A DNA stretch of 64,000 nucleotides from Bacillota bacterium (lineage in GTDB: Bacteria > Bacillota > UBA4882 > UBA8346), in NCBI GenBank assembly GCA_023410535.1, contig JAEYPR010000027.1, positions 1 through 64,000 on the forward strand, written 5' to 3'. This document shows, piece after piece, positions 40,843-50,334 of this stretch; the first letter of the stretch is position 1; each line of letters begins with the position of its first letter. The notes beneath the pieces are model-generated. The model was not told where the DNA came from, ran no database searches, and saw only the letters and a program-made list of their open reading frames with translations. The position numbers and the translations under genes were made by a program.

Positions 40843-43179
40843 TTGAAAGGAATCGGTCGAATCAAATTTCGTTATGACTTTTCCGGGTGGCGATTTTTAG
40901 GACACAATCATAGCCACCGGCTGTTTTTACGGTTTTTGGTGTCGTATTTGGTAGTGCTGTTTATCCCGATCATTATCGGCACGGTGACCTATAACGAGGC
41001 CTTAAGCCTGGTTAAACGCGACTTGCGCGAGTTGAACCTGGCGGTGTTGAAACAGAGCAAAGACGTGCTCAATAACCAGCTGGCCGAGGTGGAAACCTTG
41101 GTGCAGCAGCTGTCGATCAACCCGCAAATCAACAAGTTTGTCCCGGTCCAACAGCCGTTGCATCCTGACGATTATTACAAGATGAAGCAAGTCGTCGATG
41201 AAGTGCTGCCCTACAAAATCACCCGCGATTTTATCTATGACTTTTTGATCTATTTTAAAAACAGCGACTATATCATCTCATCGGACACTGTTTACGAAGC
41301 GTCGTTTTTCAAAGTCAAGGTGGGCGACAATCCGTTACTGCTGAACGAGCTGAAAAACGAGCAGTACCGGGTGGGAGAGTATTTGCCGGTGACCCATATC
41401 TCGTTGAGCAAAAATTCGCCCGCCATCCCGTATGTCCGTTCGCTCCCGTTTACCCCGTACATCTGGAACAACCGGATGGAAGGAACGATCATGGTGTTGA
41501 TCAACGACACCGCCATTCGCAAACTGTTGACGCGAGCTAATATCGCTCAAGGGGGCTGGGCGTATATCGCCGACCGCGACGGCAATGTCATCACCGGCGT
41601 ATCCAGTAGCGACCAAGCGATCGTCCCGGTGCCGGTCGGGGCGGGCGAAGGGTTTATTCAAAAGCGGATCGCCGGGCAGAAGATGATCGTGACCTATACC
41701 ACTTCCAACTATAACCAATGGAAGTACATCGCCGTGGTGCCGGCCCGGACAGCGCTGGCCAAGGTGAATTTTATTCAGACTACGATTATTTTGTTTGTGG
41801 TCGGTTCGTTGCTGGCCGGAATCTTTCTGGCCTATTATCTGACCTATCATAATACCGAACCGTTGCAAAAGATTATCGGTATCTTAAAGAACGAATCCCT
41901 GGAGGACCGTTCCGGGACCCCCGCCAATGCCTACCAATATTTGCAGGGTTCGATCGCCCAGTTGATCACCAGCAACAAAAGTTTACAGGAGACGATGCGC
42001 CAACAACGGCCGTTGGTCCGGGCGGCCCTGTTCGATCAAATTCTCATCCGGGGCTTCAACAACCAAAATGAGATCAATACCGTCCTGAATTATCTGGGAT
42101 TTGAGCGGCAACCCGGCAGTTATCTGCTGATGGTCGTGCAGATGTACGCTTGGGGCGAACTGTTGAATCCCGAGATCATTCAAGAATTGGATATGGCCAA
42201 GGTCGTCGTGAAGGAGGTCGTCACCAGACAGCTTGGAGAGCGGGTTTACCTGCACGATATCGACCCCAACAAACTGGCGGTGTTGTTGACCTGGGACCCG
42301 GACAGCCCGGCTACCGTAGCCGTGGCGATGCGGGAGATCGAAACGATCCAGGCGGAATTGCTCGGTTCCTATAATATCCGGGTCTTTTGCGGAGTCAGCG
42401 CCATTCATGCCGATCCGGCCGGAATCTCCCAAGCCTATGAAGAGGCGAAAATGGCCTTGGACTACAAATGGCTCGAAGATGAAGCGGCCATTCTCTGGTA
42501 TCACCAGATTCCCCAAGCGACCGAGATCTATTATTACCCGATCGACCTCGAACAACGGTTGCTCAATCTGGCCCAAACCGGCGAGTTCAAACCGTTGCAA
42601 GCGCTTCTGGAGCAGATCGCCGCAGAAAACCTTCGCCGTAAGCTTGCGCCGGAGATGCACCAGCAATTGGTATACGCGATGAAAGGGAGCGTCTTGCGGA
42701 TCATCAGTCAAATGAACCTGACCGCCCCGGAAGAGGCGGCGCTCCAGGAACCGGTCGGCCGGATCGATCAGAACCGGGCATTGGATGAAAATCTCAAAGA
42801 ATTGCAAGCGGCCTACGCCTTGATCTGCGCCCGCAAAAACGAACAGAAAACCAGTCACGCCGTTCGGTTGCAACAGAAGATCCTGGACTATATCGACCAG
42901 GTCTGGAATCAGCCCGACCTTTGCCTGCAAAAGGTGGCCGCGCAATTTTCCTTGACCGAAGGGTATCTCTCGCACTTTTTTAAAGATCAAACCGGCGAGA
43001 ACTTCACCACCTATTTGGAGAAGCTCCGGATAACCAAAGCCTGCGAGCTGCTCCGGTCCGGCCGACTAAATGTGGCCGAAGTCGCGGAGCAGGTCGGTTA
43101 TAACAGCCCCCAAGCGTTCCGGCGGGCCTTTAAACGGGTGACCGGAATCAACCCCTCGGGTTTTAGTGAACAACAGTAA
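40843..43179 (+). CDS. Membrane-bound AraC-family regulator (two TM, extracytoplasmic sensor)
   Basis: 778 residues. TM1 at about 26-47 (LRFLVSYLVVLFIPIIIG), an extracytoplasmic sensor of about 260 residues, TM2 at about 312-334 (ILFVVGSLLAGIFLAYYL), a cytoplasmic linker, and a C-terminal AraC domain: CLQKVAAQFSLTEGYLSHFF and VAEVAEQVGYNSPQAFRRAF. This layout is typical of Paenibacillus/Clostridium regulators placed before LplABC-type importers. The start is TTG 40843, 7 bases after AAGGAG. A terminator separates it from the importer operon that it presumably controls. Confidence 0.9.
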   Translation: MKGIGRIKFRYDFSGWRFLGHNHSHRLFLRFLVSYLVVLFIPIIIGTVTYNEALSLVKRDLRELNLAVLKQSKDVLNNQLAEVETLVQQLSINPQINKFVPVQQPLHPDDYYKMKQVVDEVLPYKITRDFIYDFLIYFKNSDYIISSDTVYEASFFKVKVGDNPLLLNELKNEQYRVGEYLPVTHISLSKNSPAIPYVRSLPFTPYIWNNRMEGTIMVLINDTAIRKLLTRANIAQGGWAYIADRDGNVITGVSSSDQAIVPVPVGAGEGFIQKRIAGQKMIVTYTTSNYNQWKYIAVVPARTALAKVNFIQTTIILFVVGSLLAGIFLAYYLTYHNTEPLQKIIGILKNESLEDRSGTPANAYQYLQGSIAQLITSNKSLQETMRQQRPLVRAALFDQILIRGFNNQNEINTVLNYLGFERQPGSYLLMVVQMYAWGELLNPEIIQELDMAKVVVKEVVTRQLGERVYLHDIDPNKLAVLLTWDPDSPATVAVAMREIETIQAELLGSYNIRVFCGVSAIHADPAGISQAYEEAKMALDYKWLEDEAAILWYHQIPQATEIYYYPIDLEQRLLNLAQTGEFKPLQALLEQIAAENLRRKLAPEMHQQLVYAMKGSVLRIISQMNLTAPEEAALQEPVGRIDQNRALDENLKELQAAYALICARKNEQKTSHAVRLQQKILDYIDQVWNQPDLCLQKVAAQFSLTEGYLSHFFKDQTGENFTTYLEKLRITKACELLRSGRLNVAEVAEQVGYNSPQAFRRAFKRVTGINPSGFSEQQ

Positions 43180-43251
43180 ACGTCCGCTCTCATGCTTGCG
43201 ACAAATCATTAGAGAGTTACTGTGGTAACCTTCGTTTCATTCTGATCATAC

Positions 43252-43300
43252 CGCCGGGAATCATCGGTTCATCCCCATGGACCATTCCCGGCGTGTTTTT
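43252..43300 (+). terminator. Terminator between AraC-type regulator and importer operon
   Basis: CGCCGGGAAT (43252) pairs with ATTCCCGGCG (ending 43293) with inner pairs GGT...ACC and CAT...ATG, followed by TGTTTTTT. Confidence 0.88.
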
Positions 43301-43303
43301 TCC

Positions 43304-43595
43304 GTAAGGCCAAGCCGGAAAATTTCAACGTGGATCCTCAGCAATGACGCTGTTTATCCAAAACGGTTCCCCCGAAATATCAAATCACGCCCCCGCAAAT
43401 CAAATATTGCTCCTTTACGATACTTGCATCTGATTGTTAAAATCGCCTTAACAAACCTTAACGTTGCGTAAATGATTTGTTACTTCGATTTGAGAACCGC
43501 AATGGGGAGATTACTCCGATTGCACTCCGGATTTGGAATCCCGGGGTTAACCAATCTGCAATCGGCTACACAACATAGAAAGGCTGGGTGGTTTG
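43304..43595. other. Control region of sugar operon 1
   Basis: Nearly 300 bp between the terminator and the first permease gene. It is AT-rich around 43420-43490. No perfect promoter or palindrome was found. It is the likely place for the AraC-type regulator to bind. Confidence 0.4.
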
Positions 43596-44540
43596 ATGAG
43601 TCTGCTACAAAAGCGCAAACCGGATGCGTGCGAGCGATGGTTGAATCAAAAGTCGCTGAAAGACCGGATCATAAAGTACAAGTATTTTTATCTGATGTTT
43701 CTCCCGATTGTCCTGTATTATCTGATCTTTCATTACATTCCGATGTACGGGATCAATATTGCCTTTTACAATATGGGAATCTTCGGCAATAAGACCTTTG
43801 TGGGTTGGGACAATTTTAACCGGCTGTTTTTCAGTCCTAATTTTTGGATGGTCTTCAACAACACGCTAATTTTGAGTGGTTTAAATCTGGTCTGCGGCAT
43901 GCTGGGCTCGATCGTGCTGGCATTGCTCCTGAATGAGGTCAAGAACACCGCTTTTAAAAAGACGGTTCAAACCGTTGTTTACTTGCCCCACTTTATCTCC
44001 TGGGTCGTTGTGGCGTCGATCTTTACGATGATCCTTTCGCCCGATTACGGTTTAGTCAATGCCATGATCCAAAAATCCGGCGGGAAGCCTATTTACTTTC
44101 TGGTATCGCAACAATGGTGGCGGCCGGCCTTTCTGATGATCACCATGTGGAAAGGGATCGGCTGGGGCGCCATCGTTTACCTGGCGGCGTTGTCCGGGGT
44201 CGATCCCCAATTGTATGAAGCCGCTTCGATCGACGGCGCGGGCCGTTTGAAACAGACCTGGTTTGTGACGTTGCCGGCCTTGCGCAACACCATTTTCATC
44301 GTATTGATCATGCATCTATCGACCGTCTTGAATCTGTTTCATTCCGTATTCGTTTTGATGAACCCGCTGGTTTATCCGGTAGCCGATGTCTTGGGCACCT
44401 ATACCTACCGGGTGGGTCTCTTGCAAGCCGATTATTCCTACTCGACCGCGGTGGGTCTGTTCACCTCGCTCATCTCGATGGTCTTGGTTTTGGGAGCCAA
44501 TTTCTTGAGCAAAAAAGTGAACGGCGAGAGCGTCATTTAA
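43596..44540 (+). CDS. Sugar ABC transporter permease, LplB-type
   Basis: 314 residues, six predicted membrane helices starting YKYFYLMFLPIVLYYLIFHYIP. The EAA loop reads YEAASIDGAGRLKQTWFVTLPAL, the contact to the ATPase. N-terminus DRIIKYKYFYLMFLP and the phrase GINIAFYNMGIF are typical of the LplB subgroup that imports oligosaccharides. ATG 43596 is preceded by GGGTGG; a TTG sits one codon upstream. It forms an importer with the next two genes. No ATPase gene is present, as usual for CUT1 systems sharing MsmX/UgpC. Confidence 0.93.
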   Translation: MSLLQKRKPDACERWLNQKSLKDRIIKYKYFYLMFLPIVLYYLIFHYIPMYGINIAFYNMGIFGNKTFVGWDNFNRLFFSPNFWMVFNNTLILSGLNLVCGMLGSIVLALLLNEVKNTAFKKTVQTVVYLPHFISWVVVASIFTMILSPDYGLVNAMIQKSGGKPIYFLVSQQWWRPAFLMITMWKGIGWGAIVYLAALSGVDPQLYEAASIDGAGRLKQTWFVTLPALRNTIFIVLIMHLSTVLNLFHSVFVLMNPLVYPVADVLGTYTYRVGLLQADYSYSTAVGLFTSLISMVLVLGANFLSKKVNGESVI

Positions 44541-44552
44541 GGAGGAAACCTG

Positions 44553-45419
44553 GTGAAGACATTGAGCTTTAAAAAAGCAGACCGTGCCCGGACATTGTTT
44601 GTCATTGCCAATACCATTGTTTTAAGCCTGCTGGTTGTGATTATGACCATTCCCATCTTGAAAGTATTATCCGATTCCTTTGAAAGCTGGGGTTCGTATG
44701 GATTAAATCTGATCCCCCAAAAAGCTTCCTTAGACGCCTATCGGGTGATCTTCACCAACCAGGGATTGTACCGCCCGTTTTTGATTTCGATCGTGGTCAC
44801 CACCGTCGGCACCTTCCTGGCGTTGTTCCTGACGACGTTGGGCGCCTATGTGTTGACCCGGAAGGATATGCCCGGTCGCAGCATCTTTGTTTACCTGATC
44901 TTATTCACCATGATCTTTAACGGTGGTTTGGTGCCCCGGTTTTTGGTGGTGAAAGGATTGGGCCTGACCAACACCTTGTGGTCGGTGATCTTGGTCGGGG
45001 TGATCGACACTTATTTCTTGATCTTGATGCGCAGCTTTTTCGCGGAAATTCCCCAGAGCTTGCATGAGTCGGCTGAGATTGACGGTTGCTCGCCGTTGGG
45101 GATCTTTTTCCAAATCATGTTGCCGTTGGCGAAACCGGCTTTGGCGGCGATCGGCCTTTTCTATATGGTCCAGTACTGGAATGAGTTCTTCAACTATGTC
45201 ATGTATATCAATAATCCGAACTTCTATAACTTCCAAGTCAAGTTACGCGAGATGGTGTTGACCAATGATTACAATTCGGCGGGGCAGGATATTCGCGTTT
45301 ATGGCAAGAGTTTGCAAAACGCGGCGATTGTGACCGGACTGCTCCCGGTGGCGATCATCTATCCGTTCCTGCAAAAGCATTTTGTGAAAGGAATTACCCT
45401 GGGAGCCGTGAAAGGCTGA
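44553..45419 (+). CDS. Sugar ABC transporter permease, YtcP/LplC-type
   Basis: 288 residues with six membrane helices. EAA loop: LHESAEIDGCSPLGIFFQIMLPLAKPAL. DSFESWGSYGLNLIPQKASLDAY in the first periplasmic loop and the C-terminal YPFLQKHFVKGITLGAVKG identify the YtcP/LplC subgroup. GTG start at 44553 behind AAGGAGG (7 bases). It is 12 bp from the first permease and pairs with it. Confidence 0.93.
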   Translation: MKTLSFKKADRARTLFVIANTIVLSLLVVIMTIPILKVLSDSFESWGSYGLNLIPQKASLDAYRVIFTNQGLYRPFLISIVVTTVGTFLALFLTTLGAYVLTRKDMPGRSIFVYLILFTMIFNGGLVPRFLVVKGLGLTNTLWSVILVGVIDTYFLILMRSFFAEIPQSLHESAEIDGCSPLGIFFQIMLPLAKPALAAIGLFYMVQYWNEFFNYVMYINNPNFYNFQVKLREMVLTNDYNSAGQDIRVYGKSLQNAAIVTGLLPVAIIYPFLQKHFVKGITLGAVKG

Positions 45420-45469
45420 GGTTTGTCGTCGGCGCCGCCTTGGACGGGAGCCGGCTTCAGATAAAAAAA

Positions 45470-45507
45470 CAACTGCCCCGGATGACCGACGAGACGGGGC
45501 TCAGTTG
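45470..45507 (+). other. Intercistronic hairpin before the binding-protein gene
   Basis: CAACTGCCCCG pairs with CGGGG(CT)CAGTTG, leaving a 2-nt bulge, in the 108-bp gap between permease and binding protein. It has an A-rich tail and no T run, so it is more likely an mRNA stability or processing element than a terminator. Confidence 0.5.
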
Positions 45508-45527
45508 GAAAAAAGGGAGTGTATGTG

Positions 45528-46949
45528 ATGAAATCAAAAGGTTTTCGAATGTTTATCTTTGCCGCTGCGATTGCCATGGTCTTCTCAGTGTCCGCTTTCG
45601 GAAAAACGGTGGAGAAGCCCAAGAAGATCGTTGCCATCCTGGATGACATCTTAAAACCCGAAGATGGTCAGGACCAATTCTTTAAAGAGTACGAGAAACA
45701 GACCGGTATCAAGCTGGAAGTGACTCAACCCCCACACCAACAGTATTACGAGAAGTTAAAACTGGCGTTTGCCACCGGCGATATCCCGGATATCGTCGAA
45801 ATTTCGGCTCCTGATTACGTCAATTATGCCCAACAAGGCGCTTTCGTGCCGCTTGACAATTATATTAAAAAGTCGGGCGTCCTGAAGAAAGGCGATCCGA
45901 AATATTTGTACTCCGGTAAAGTGAACGGCAAAACCTATGGCTTCCCGGTGGATAACGGCGGCGGTTGCGTCACCTATATCCGTAAGGACTGGTTGGACAA
46001 ATTAGGGCTCAAAGTCCCCACCAACTGGGACGAAATGGTCGAAGTCATGAAAGCCTTTACCTTCAAAGACCCCGACGGTAATGGCAAAAACGACACCGTC
46101 GGTTATACCGCTCCGGGAGTCAACGGCGACCTTTATTTACGGGATGTGCTGCAAAACGCGGTCTTAGACTTTACGGTCAAAGGCGGCAAATGGGTCGACG
46201 GGATGGCCCAACCTGAATTTAAAAAGGCGATGGAACGGTTTAAAAGAGGATATGCCGAAGGGATCATCGACAAAGAGATCTTCACCAACAACACCAGCAC
46301 CTGCCGGGATAAGTTTTACGCCGGCCGCGTGGGGATCTTCACCTATTGGTCCGGTACTCGGGCGATTGAGATGGAGGAACGGGTTCAGCAAGGCCCGTCC
46401 GGTAAATCGGCCCGCGTCATTCCGATTCCTGCCATCAAAGGCAGCCATTACGTAAACCGGGTTCCGGTTTTCCATGCGATCACCGTCAAGTCCAAAAATC
46501 CGGAAGGCGTTTTCAAATATTTTATTGAATACGCTCATGACGGCGGCGTCGGCCAACTCCTGTTCTCCCGCGGCGTAGAGGGAGTGCATTGGGTGAAGAA
46601 AGGCAACGATTATCAGATCCTGCCGAGCAAAGCCAATCCGGGCCAGCTTTTCACTAAATCCTACATCCACCCGGTTCAGGAGATCACCCCGGGTAACGAT
46701 CCCTTTAAAATTGACCCTCGCATCACCAACTCGATCAAAGTGTTCCAAGCGGGTTCGGTCATGCAAAAGTTAGCTCCGGCTTCCCCGACCTTGTTGCGGG
46801 TAGGCGCCGATCTGGACGCGTTGCGCCAAGAAGTGATCTCCAAGATCTTAATCGGCGAATACTCGGTCAACGACGGTATGGCTCTTTATGTCAAACGCAG
46901 CCAAGCGTTGGGCATCGCCAAAATCCTGGAAGAGATGAACCAAAAGTAA
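45528..46949 (+). CDS. Sugar ABC transporter substrate-binding protein, LplA-like
   Basis: 473 residues. Signal peptide MKSKGFRMFIFAAAIAMVF to SAFG, cleaved before KT; there is no lipobox Cys, unusual for a monoderm Firmicute. Family 1 binding-protein features: GIKLEVTQPPHQQYYEKLKLAFATGDIPDIVEIS and DGMAQPEFKKAMERFKRGYAEGIID. The long form is typical of the LplA group that binds oligosaccharides. GGGAG is 8 bases before ATG 45528. A hairpin follows the gene. Confidence 0.92.
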   Translation: MKSKGFRMFIFAAAIAMVFSVSAFGKTVEKPKKIVAILDDILKPEDGQDQFFKEYEKQTGIKLEVTQPPHQQYYEKLKLAFATGDIPDIVEISAPDYVNYAQQGAFVPLDNYIKKSGVLKKGDPKYLYSGKVNGKTYGFPVDNGGGCVTYIRKDWLDKLGLKVPTNWDEMVEVMKAFTFKDPDGNGKNDTVGYTAPGVNGDLYLRDVLQNAVLDFTVKGGKWVDGMAQPEFKKAMERFKRGYAEGIIDKEIFTNNTSTCRDKFYAGRVGIFTYWSGTRAIEMEERVQQGPSGKSARVIPIPAIKGSHYVNRVPVFHAITVKSKNPEGVFKYFIEYAHDGGVGQLLFSRGVEGVHWVKKGNDYQILPSKANPGQLFTKSYIHPVQEITPGNDPFKIDPRITNSIKVFQAGSVMQKLAPASPTLLRVGADLDALRQEVISKILIGEYSVNDGMALYVKRSQALGIAKILEEMNQK

Positions 46950-46966
46950 CGTTCAGTCAGTATGGA

Positions 46967-47001
46967 GATCGTAGGGGTTCTTGCGTAGCACCCCTACGAT
47001 C
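46967..47001 (+). other. Strong intercistronic hairpin after binding-protein gene
   Basis: GATCGTAGGGGT at 46967 and ACCCCTACGATC ending at 47001 form a perfect 12-bp stem with an 11-nt loop and no T run. Known parallel: hairpins after malE-type genes keep binding-protein mRNA more abundant. The second locus has a similar hairpin at 58536-58569. Confidence 0.7.
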
Positions 47002-47025
47002 CCCGGTTTATAAGGAGGCAAACTC

Positions 47026-47859
47026 ATGAAACTCGCTGTAGCAGTGGCCGCTGAAAATGCTCCGCCGTCCGCGTTTGTCGTTTGGCGTGGTTTTGAAACT
47101 TCGGCCCGCAAAGCGGCCGAGTTGGGCTATGATGGGATTGAACTGGCGTTAAAAGACGCGGCCGAGATTAACCCCGACCAACTCGCCAAACTATTGGACC
47201 GCTATCAACTGGAAGTGAGTTGTATCAGCACTGGACAGGTCTTCGCCGCGTCAGGGCTCTATTTCACCCATCCTGATCCCGAAATGCGCCAACGGGTTGT
47301 TGCGGTGTTTGCCGGCTTAGTCCGCTTGGCCAAGGACTTCGGCCAAGTGATCAATGTCGGCCGGACCCGCGGTTTCATTGCCGAGGGACAATCCCGGGCA
47401 ACGGCCGAACGGTTGTTTTTGGAGACTGCCGCGCGGATCTGTGAGCTCGCCGAACCGCTTGGGGTGACGTTGATTGTTGAACCGGTGAACCGCTATGAGA
47501 TTAACTTCATCAATAACCTGGACGAAGGCAGCGCCTTACTGCAACGTTTGCAACACCATAACCTCGGTTTGATGCCTGATGTCTTTCATATGAACATCGA
47601 GGACGACCGGATCGGGGCCAGCCTGATTCGGAACGCCGCCATGGTTAAATATATCCATTTTGCCGATTCCAACCGCTTGGCACCCGGCCAAGGGCATCTT
47701 GATTTTGCTGAGATCTTCCAAGCATTGCGGGAAGCTCGCTTTGACGGCTGGGCTTCCATCGAAATTCTGCCCAAGCCCGATCCTGATACCGCCGCCCGGC
47801 AAGCGGCTGAGTTTATTCTGCCGAAAATCCGCAGTTATAACAGTGAGAATTGCAAATAG
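47026..47859 (+). CDS. Sugar phosphate isomerase/epimerase, TIM barrel (first copy)
   Basis: 277 residues, AP-endonuclease 2/xylose-isomerase-like barrel. Metal ligand segments: LIVEPVNRYE (Glu), LMPDVFHMNIED (Asp, His), YIHFADSNRLAPGQGHLDF (His) and WASIEILPKPDPD (Glu). Such proteins isomerise or epimerise sugars and sugar phosphates, or open ketoses; the substrate is not readable. AAGGAGG precedes the ATG. It is the first catabolic gene after the importer. Confidence 0.87.
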   Translation: MKLAVAVAAENAPPSAFVVWRGFETSARKAAELGYDGIELALKDAAEINPDQLAKLLDRYQLEVSCISTGQVFAASGLYFTHPDPEMRQRVVAVFAGLVRLAKDFGQVINVGRTRGFIAEGQSRATAERLFLETAARICELAEPLGVTLIVEPVNRYEINFINNLDEGSALLQRLQHHNLGLMPDVFHMNIEDDRIGASLIRNAAMVKYIHFADSNRLAPGQGHLDFAEIFQALREARFDGWASIEILPKPDPDTAARQAAEFILPKIRSYNSENCK

Positions 47860-47940
47860 TCTTCAATCTTTTTGCAGCAATTTGCTATCTCACAACTGTT
47901 TAAATAAAATTTATGGAACGACCAAAGGAGGGAAGTTCGG

Positions 47941-48975
47941 ATGAGTTATCAACGAGAGTTCGCTCGACGGATTAACGTCGGCATCATCGGCGCGGGGTCG
48001 CATGGTTACCGCAATATCCTGCCGGTAATGAACTATCTGCCGGTCCGAATCACGGCGATTTGCGATCCCCACGCAGAACTGGGCGCGCTCACCGCACAGC
48101 AATACGGTTGTCAATATTACGCCAATACCCGGGCCATGTACGAACATGCCGATATCGAAGCGGTTTTTATCTGCGTCAGCCCCAAGCTCCATCCCCAATT
48201 GGTGATTGAGGCGCTGGACACCGGGAAACACGTCTGGGTGGAGAAACCCATTGCGACCCGGGCCGCGGAAGTGGCGGAAATGATTGCCCACCGGAAAAAC
48301 CAAGTCGTGGTGGTCGGCTTAAAGAAAGCGTTTATGCCCGCTACCGCCAAAACTATCGAGATCGTCAACTCGCCCCAATACGGGAACCTTCGTTCGCTTT
48401 TGGCGGTGTATCATATGACCATGCCTGCCAACGGCCAGGAGATCCTGGACACCAAGGACACGCCCAACTGGTTGCGGAACGGCGTTCATCCGTTAGCCTT
48501 CCTGATGGCGGTGGGCGGCAAAGTCGCCACGGTGACCACCATCGCCAATGCGACCGGTCATGGTCTCGTGGCGTTGCAGTTTGCCAACGGCGTGATCGGC
48601 AATTTGCATATGGCTTCGGGGCCGCAGCCCAACCTGGAAAGTTACGGCGCCTACGGCGACAACTGGCAGTTGGAGATCGCCGATACCCGGATCACCTTAC
48701 AACGCGGCATTCCTTTCGATTACCGGCGGACCACCAACTACGCCCCGGCCGGCGATGAGGGCGGCGCGATTGTCTGGGAAGCTTCCAACTGTCTGGCGAC
48801 CCTGGAGAACAAAGCCCTCTTTACCCAAGGGTTTTACCAGGAGACAAAGTACTTTTGCGATTGCGTCCTGAAAGGGGAAACCCCGGTCCAAGGGACGCTG
48901 GAGTTCGCCCAGGAAATGATGCAGGTTTATGAGGCCGGATTGCTCTCCGGCGGCAAACCGATCGCGATTCAATAA
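47941..48975 (+). CDS. Gfo/Idh/MocA-family oxidoreductase
   Basis: 344 residues. Rossmann loop VGIIGAGSHGYRNI at about 12-25, the family motif WVEKPIAT with the catalytic-type Lys (about 101), and a C-terminal alpha/beta domain with DTPNWLRNGVHPLAFLM, where the His is the usual acid/base candidate. These enzymes oxidise sugars or inositols with NAD(P). AAAGGAGGG precedes the ATG. It lies between two isomerase-type genes. Confidence 0.9.
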   Translation: MSYQREFARRINVGIIGAGSHGYRNILPVMNYLPVRITAICDPHAELGALTAQQYGCQYYANTRAMYEHADIEAVFICVSPKLHPQLVIEALDTGKHVWVEKPIATRAAEVAEMIAHRKNQVVVVGLKKAFMPATAKTIEIVNSPQYGNLRSLLAVYHMTMPANGQEILDTKDTPNWLRNGVHPLAFLMAVGGKVATVTTIANATGHGLVALQFANGVIGNLHMASGPQPNLESYGAYGDNWQLEIADTRITLQRGIPFDYRRTTNYAPAGDEGGAIVWEASNCLATLENKALFTQGFYQETKYFCDCVLKGETPVQGTLEFAQEMMQVYEAGLLSGGKPIAIQ

Positions 48976-48990
48976 ATAGAGGTGATAACG

Positions 48991-49761
48991 ATGCGTTATG
49001 GAATCTGTACCCATGTTGGCAATGTCGCCAAAGTCGCGGCAGCTGGTTTTGACTATATCGAGTTACGTGGCGACTGGATCGCCACCATCAGCGACGCTGA
49101 ATTTGAGCAAGTCCGAACCACCCTGGCCCAAAGTCCCATCGGTTGCGAAGCCCTGAACTTTTTCTTCCCGGGCGAATTGAAGGTGGTCGGTCCGGCGGTC
49201 GCCGCGACGGAAGTCACCGCCTATATTGAGCGGGCCCTCGCCAGAGCGGCGGCGTTGGGCGTAACTATGATCGTCGTCGGCAGCGGCAAGTCGCGTTATG
49301 TTCCCGAAGGCTGGAGCAAAGAGCGGGCTTGGGAACAATTTGGCGCCGCTTTGACGGAGGTGGGACGGACCGCCGCCCAGTACGGCATTACCATTGTGAT
49401 CGAAGCGATCCGTTCCTCATCGACCAATCTGGTCAACAATCTGACCGAAGCCGCGGCCCTTTGCGAGCAGGTCGCTCAATCCAATGTGTTCATCATGGCC
49501 GATTATAACCAGATGGCCGGCGAGGGCGAGAATATCAACGCCGTAATTGCGACCGGCCGTTTCATCCGTCATCTGCATGTGATCGATACCGCCAATTCCT
49601 ATTTTCCGTTGCATGGCGACAACCAGGGACTGCAAGCGTTTTTTAGCGCTGTGAAGACCATTGGCTATCACGACGGGATCAGTGTGGAAATTCACGACTT
49701 CGAGTCCGTTGCCGATGCCGCCGCTTCATTGAAGCTCTTAAAAATCTGGCTGGAATCGTAA
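48991..49761 (+). CDS. Sugar phosphate isomerase/epimerase, TIM barrel (second copy)
   Basis: 256 residues. Metal ligand regions: IVIEAIRSSSTNLVNN (Glu), IMADYNQM (Asp), RHLHVIDTANSYFPLHGDN (His) and ISVEIHDFES (Glu). It differs clearly from the first copy, so the two probably act on consecutive intermediates. GAGGTGATAACG precedes ATG 48991; an earlier GTG overlaps the site. It follows the oxidoreductase by 15 bp. Confidence 0.87.
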   Translation: MRYGICTHVGNVAKVAAAGFDYIELRGDWIATISDAEFEQVRTTLAQSPIGCEALNFFFPGELKVVGPAVAATEVTAYIERALARAAALGVTMIVVGSGKSRYVPEGWSKERAWEQFGAALTEVGRTAAQYGITIVIEAIRSSSTNLVNNLTEAAALCEQVAQSNVFIMADYNQMAGEGENINAVIATGRFIRHLHVIDTANSYFPLHGDNQGLQAFFSAVKTIGYHDGISVEIHDFESVADAAASLKLLKIWLES

Positions 49762-49778
49762 TCAAGGAGATGAGTCGG

Positions 49779-50276
49779 ATGGAGATGGATCAAGCGAAAG
49801 TTTGGATTGGCAACGACCATGGCGGGTATGAACTGAAGTTGCATATCTTGGAACTGTTGCGCCAACGGGGCATCGCCTATCACGATGTGGGGACGGGTTC
49901 GATCGAAATCGTCCGGTATCCTTATTTCGCGGCGGAAGTGGCCGGAGCAGTCGCGCGAGGCAGCGCCAAACGCGGCATTCTCATCTGTTCCACCGGGATC
50001 GGCATGAGCATTATCGCCAATAAATTCAAGGGAGTACGGGCTTCCCTCTGCACCAGTACGTATATGGGGCGGATGACCCGGGCTCATAACGATTCCAATC
50101 TGCTGTGCCTCGGCGGCAAGATTACCGGCGTCTTTGAGGCGTTGGATATCGTCAACGTCTGGTTGGATACGGCGTATGAAGGCGGCCGTCATGATATCTC
50201 GCTCGGTTTGATTCAAGAAGCGGAAGCGGCCTTATGCACCGGACAATTGCCGGAGTTTAAGGGGTCGGTTCGCTGA
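49779..50276 (+). CDS. RpiB/LacA/LacB-family sugar-phosphate isomerase
   Basis: 165 residues. GNDHGGYELKLHILELLRQ is the RpiB N-terminus with the Asp/His pair of the phosphate-ring-opening site; RGILICSTGIGMSIIANK carries the catalytic Cys and anion hole; ARAHND-like segment reads TRAHNDSNLLCLGG. Relatives isomerise ribose-5-P, allose-6-P, galactose-6-P or tetrulose-4-P. AAGGAG before ATG 49779; two other in-frame ATGs are near. Its C-terminal extension (about 15 residues) is longer than standard RpiB. Confidence 0.9.
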   Translation: MEMDQAKVWIGNDHGGYELKLHILELLRQRGIAYHDVGTGSIEIVRYPYFAAEVAGAVARGSAKRGILICSTGIGMSIIANKFKGVRASLCTSTYMGRMTRAHNDSNLLCLGGKITGVFEALDIVNVWLDTAYEGGRHDISLGLIQEAEAALCTGQLPEFKGSVR

Positions 50277-50334
50277 GTCCGGCCGTTGAGAATGGAACGG
50301 TTTTTTGCACAGCGAAAGTAAAGGAGGAATTTCA

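Noticed and set aside
41983..42990. Long antisense open frame (335 codons) opposite the membrane AraC gene
   Set aside because: It mirrors codon bias of the real gene on the other strand and has no motif or proper ribosome binding site.
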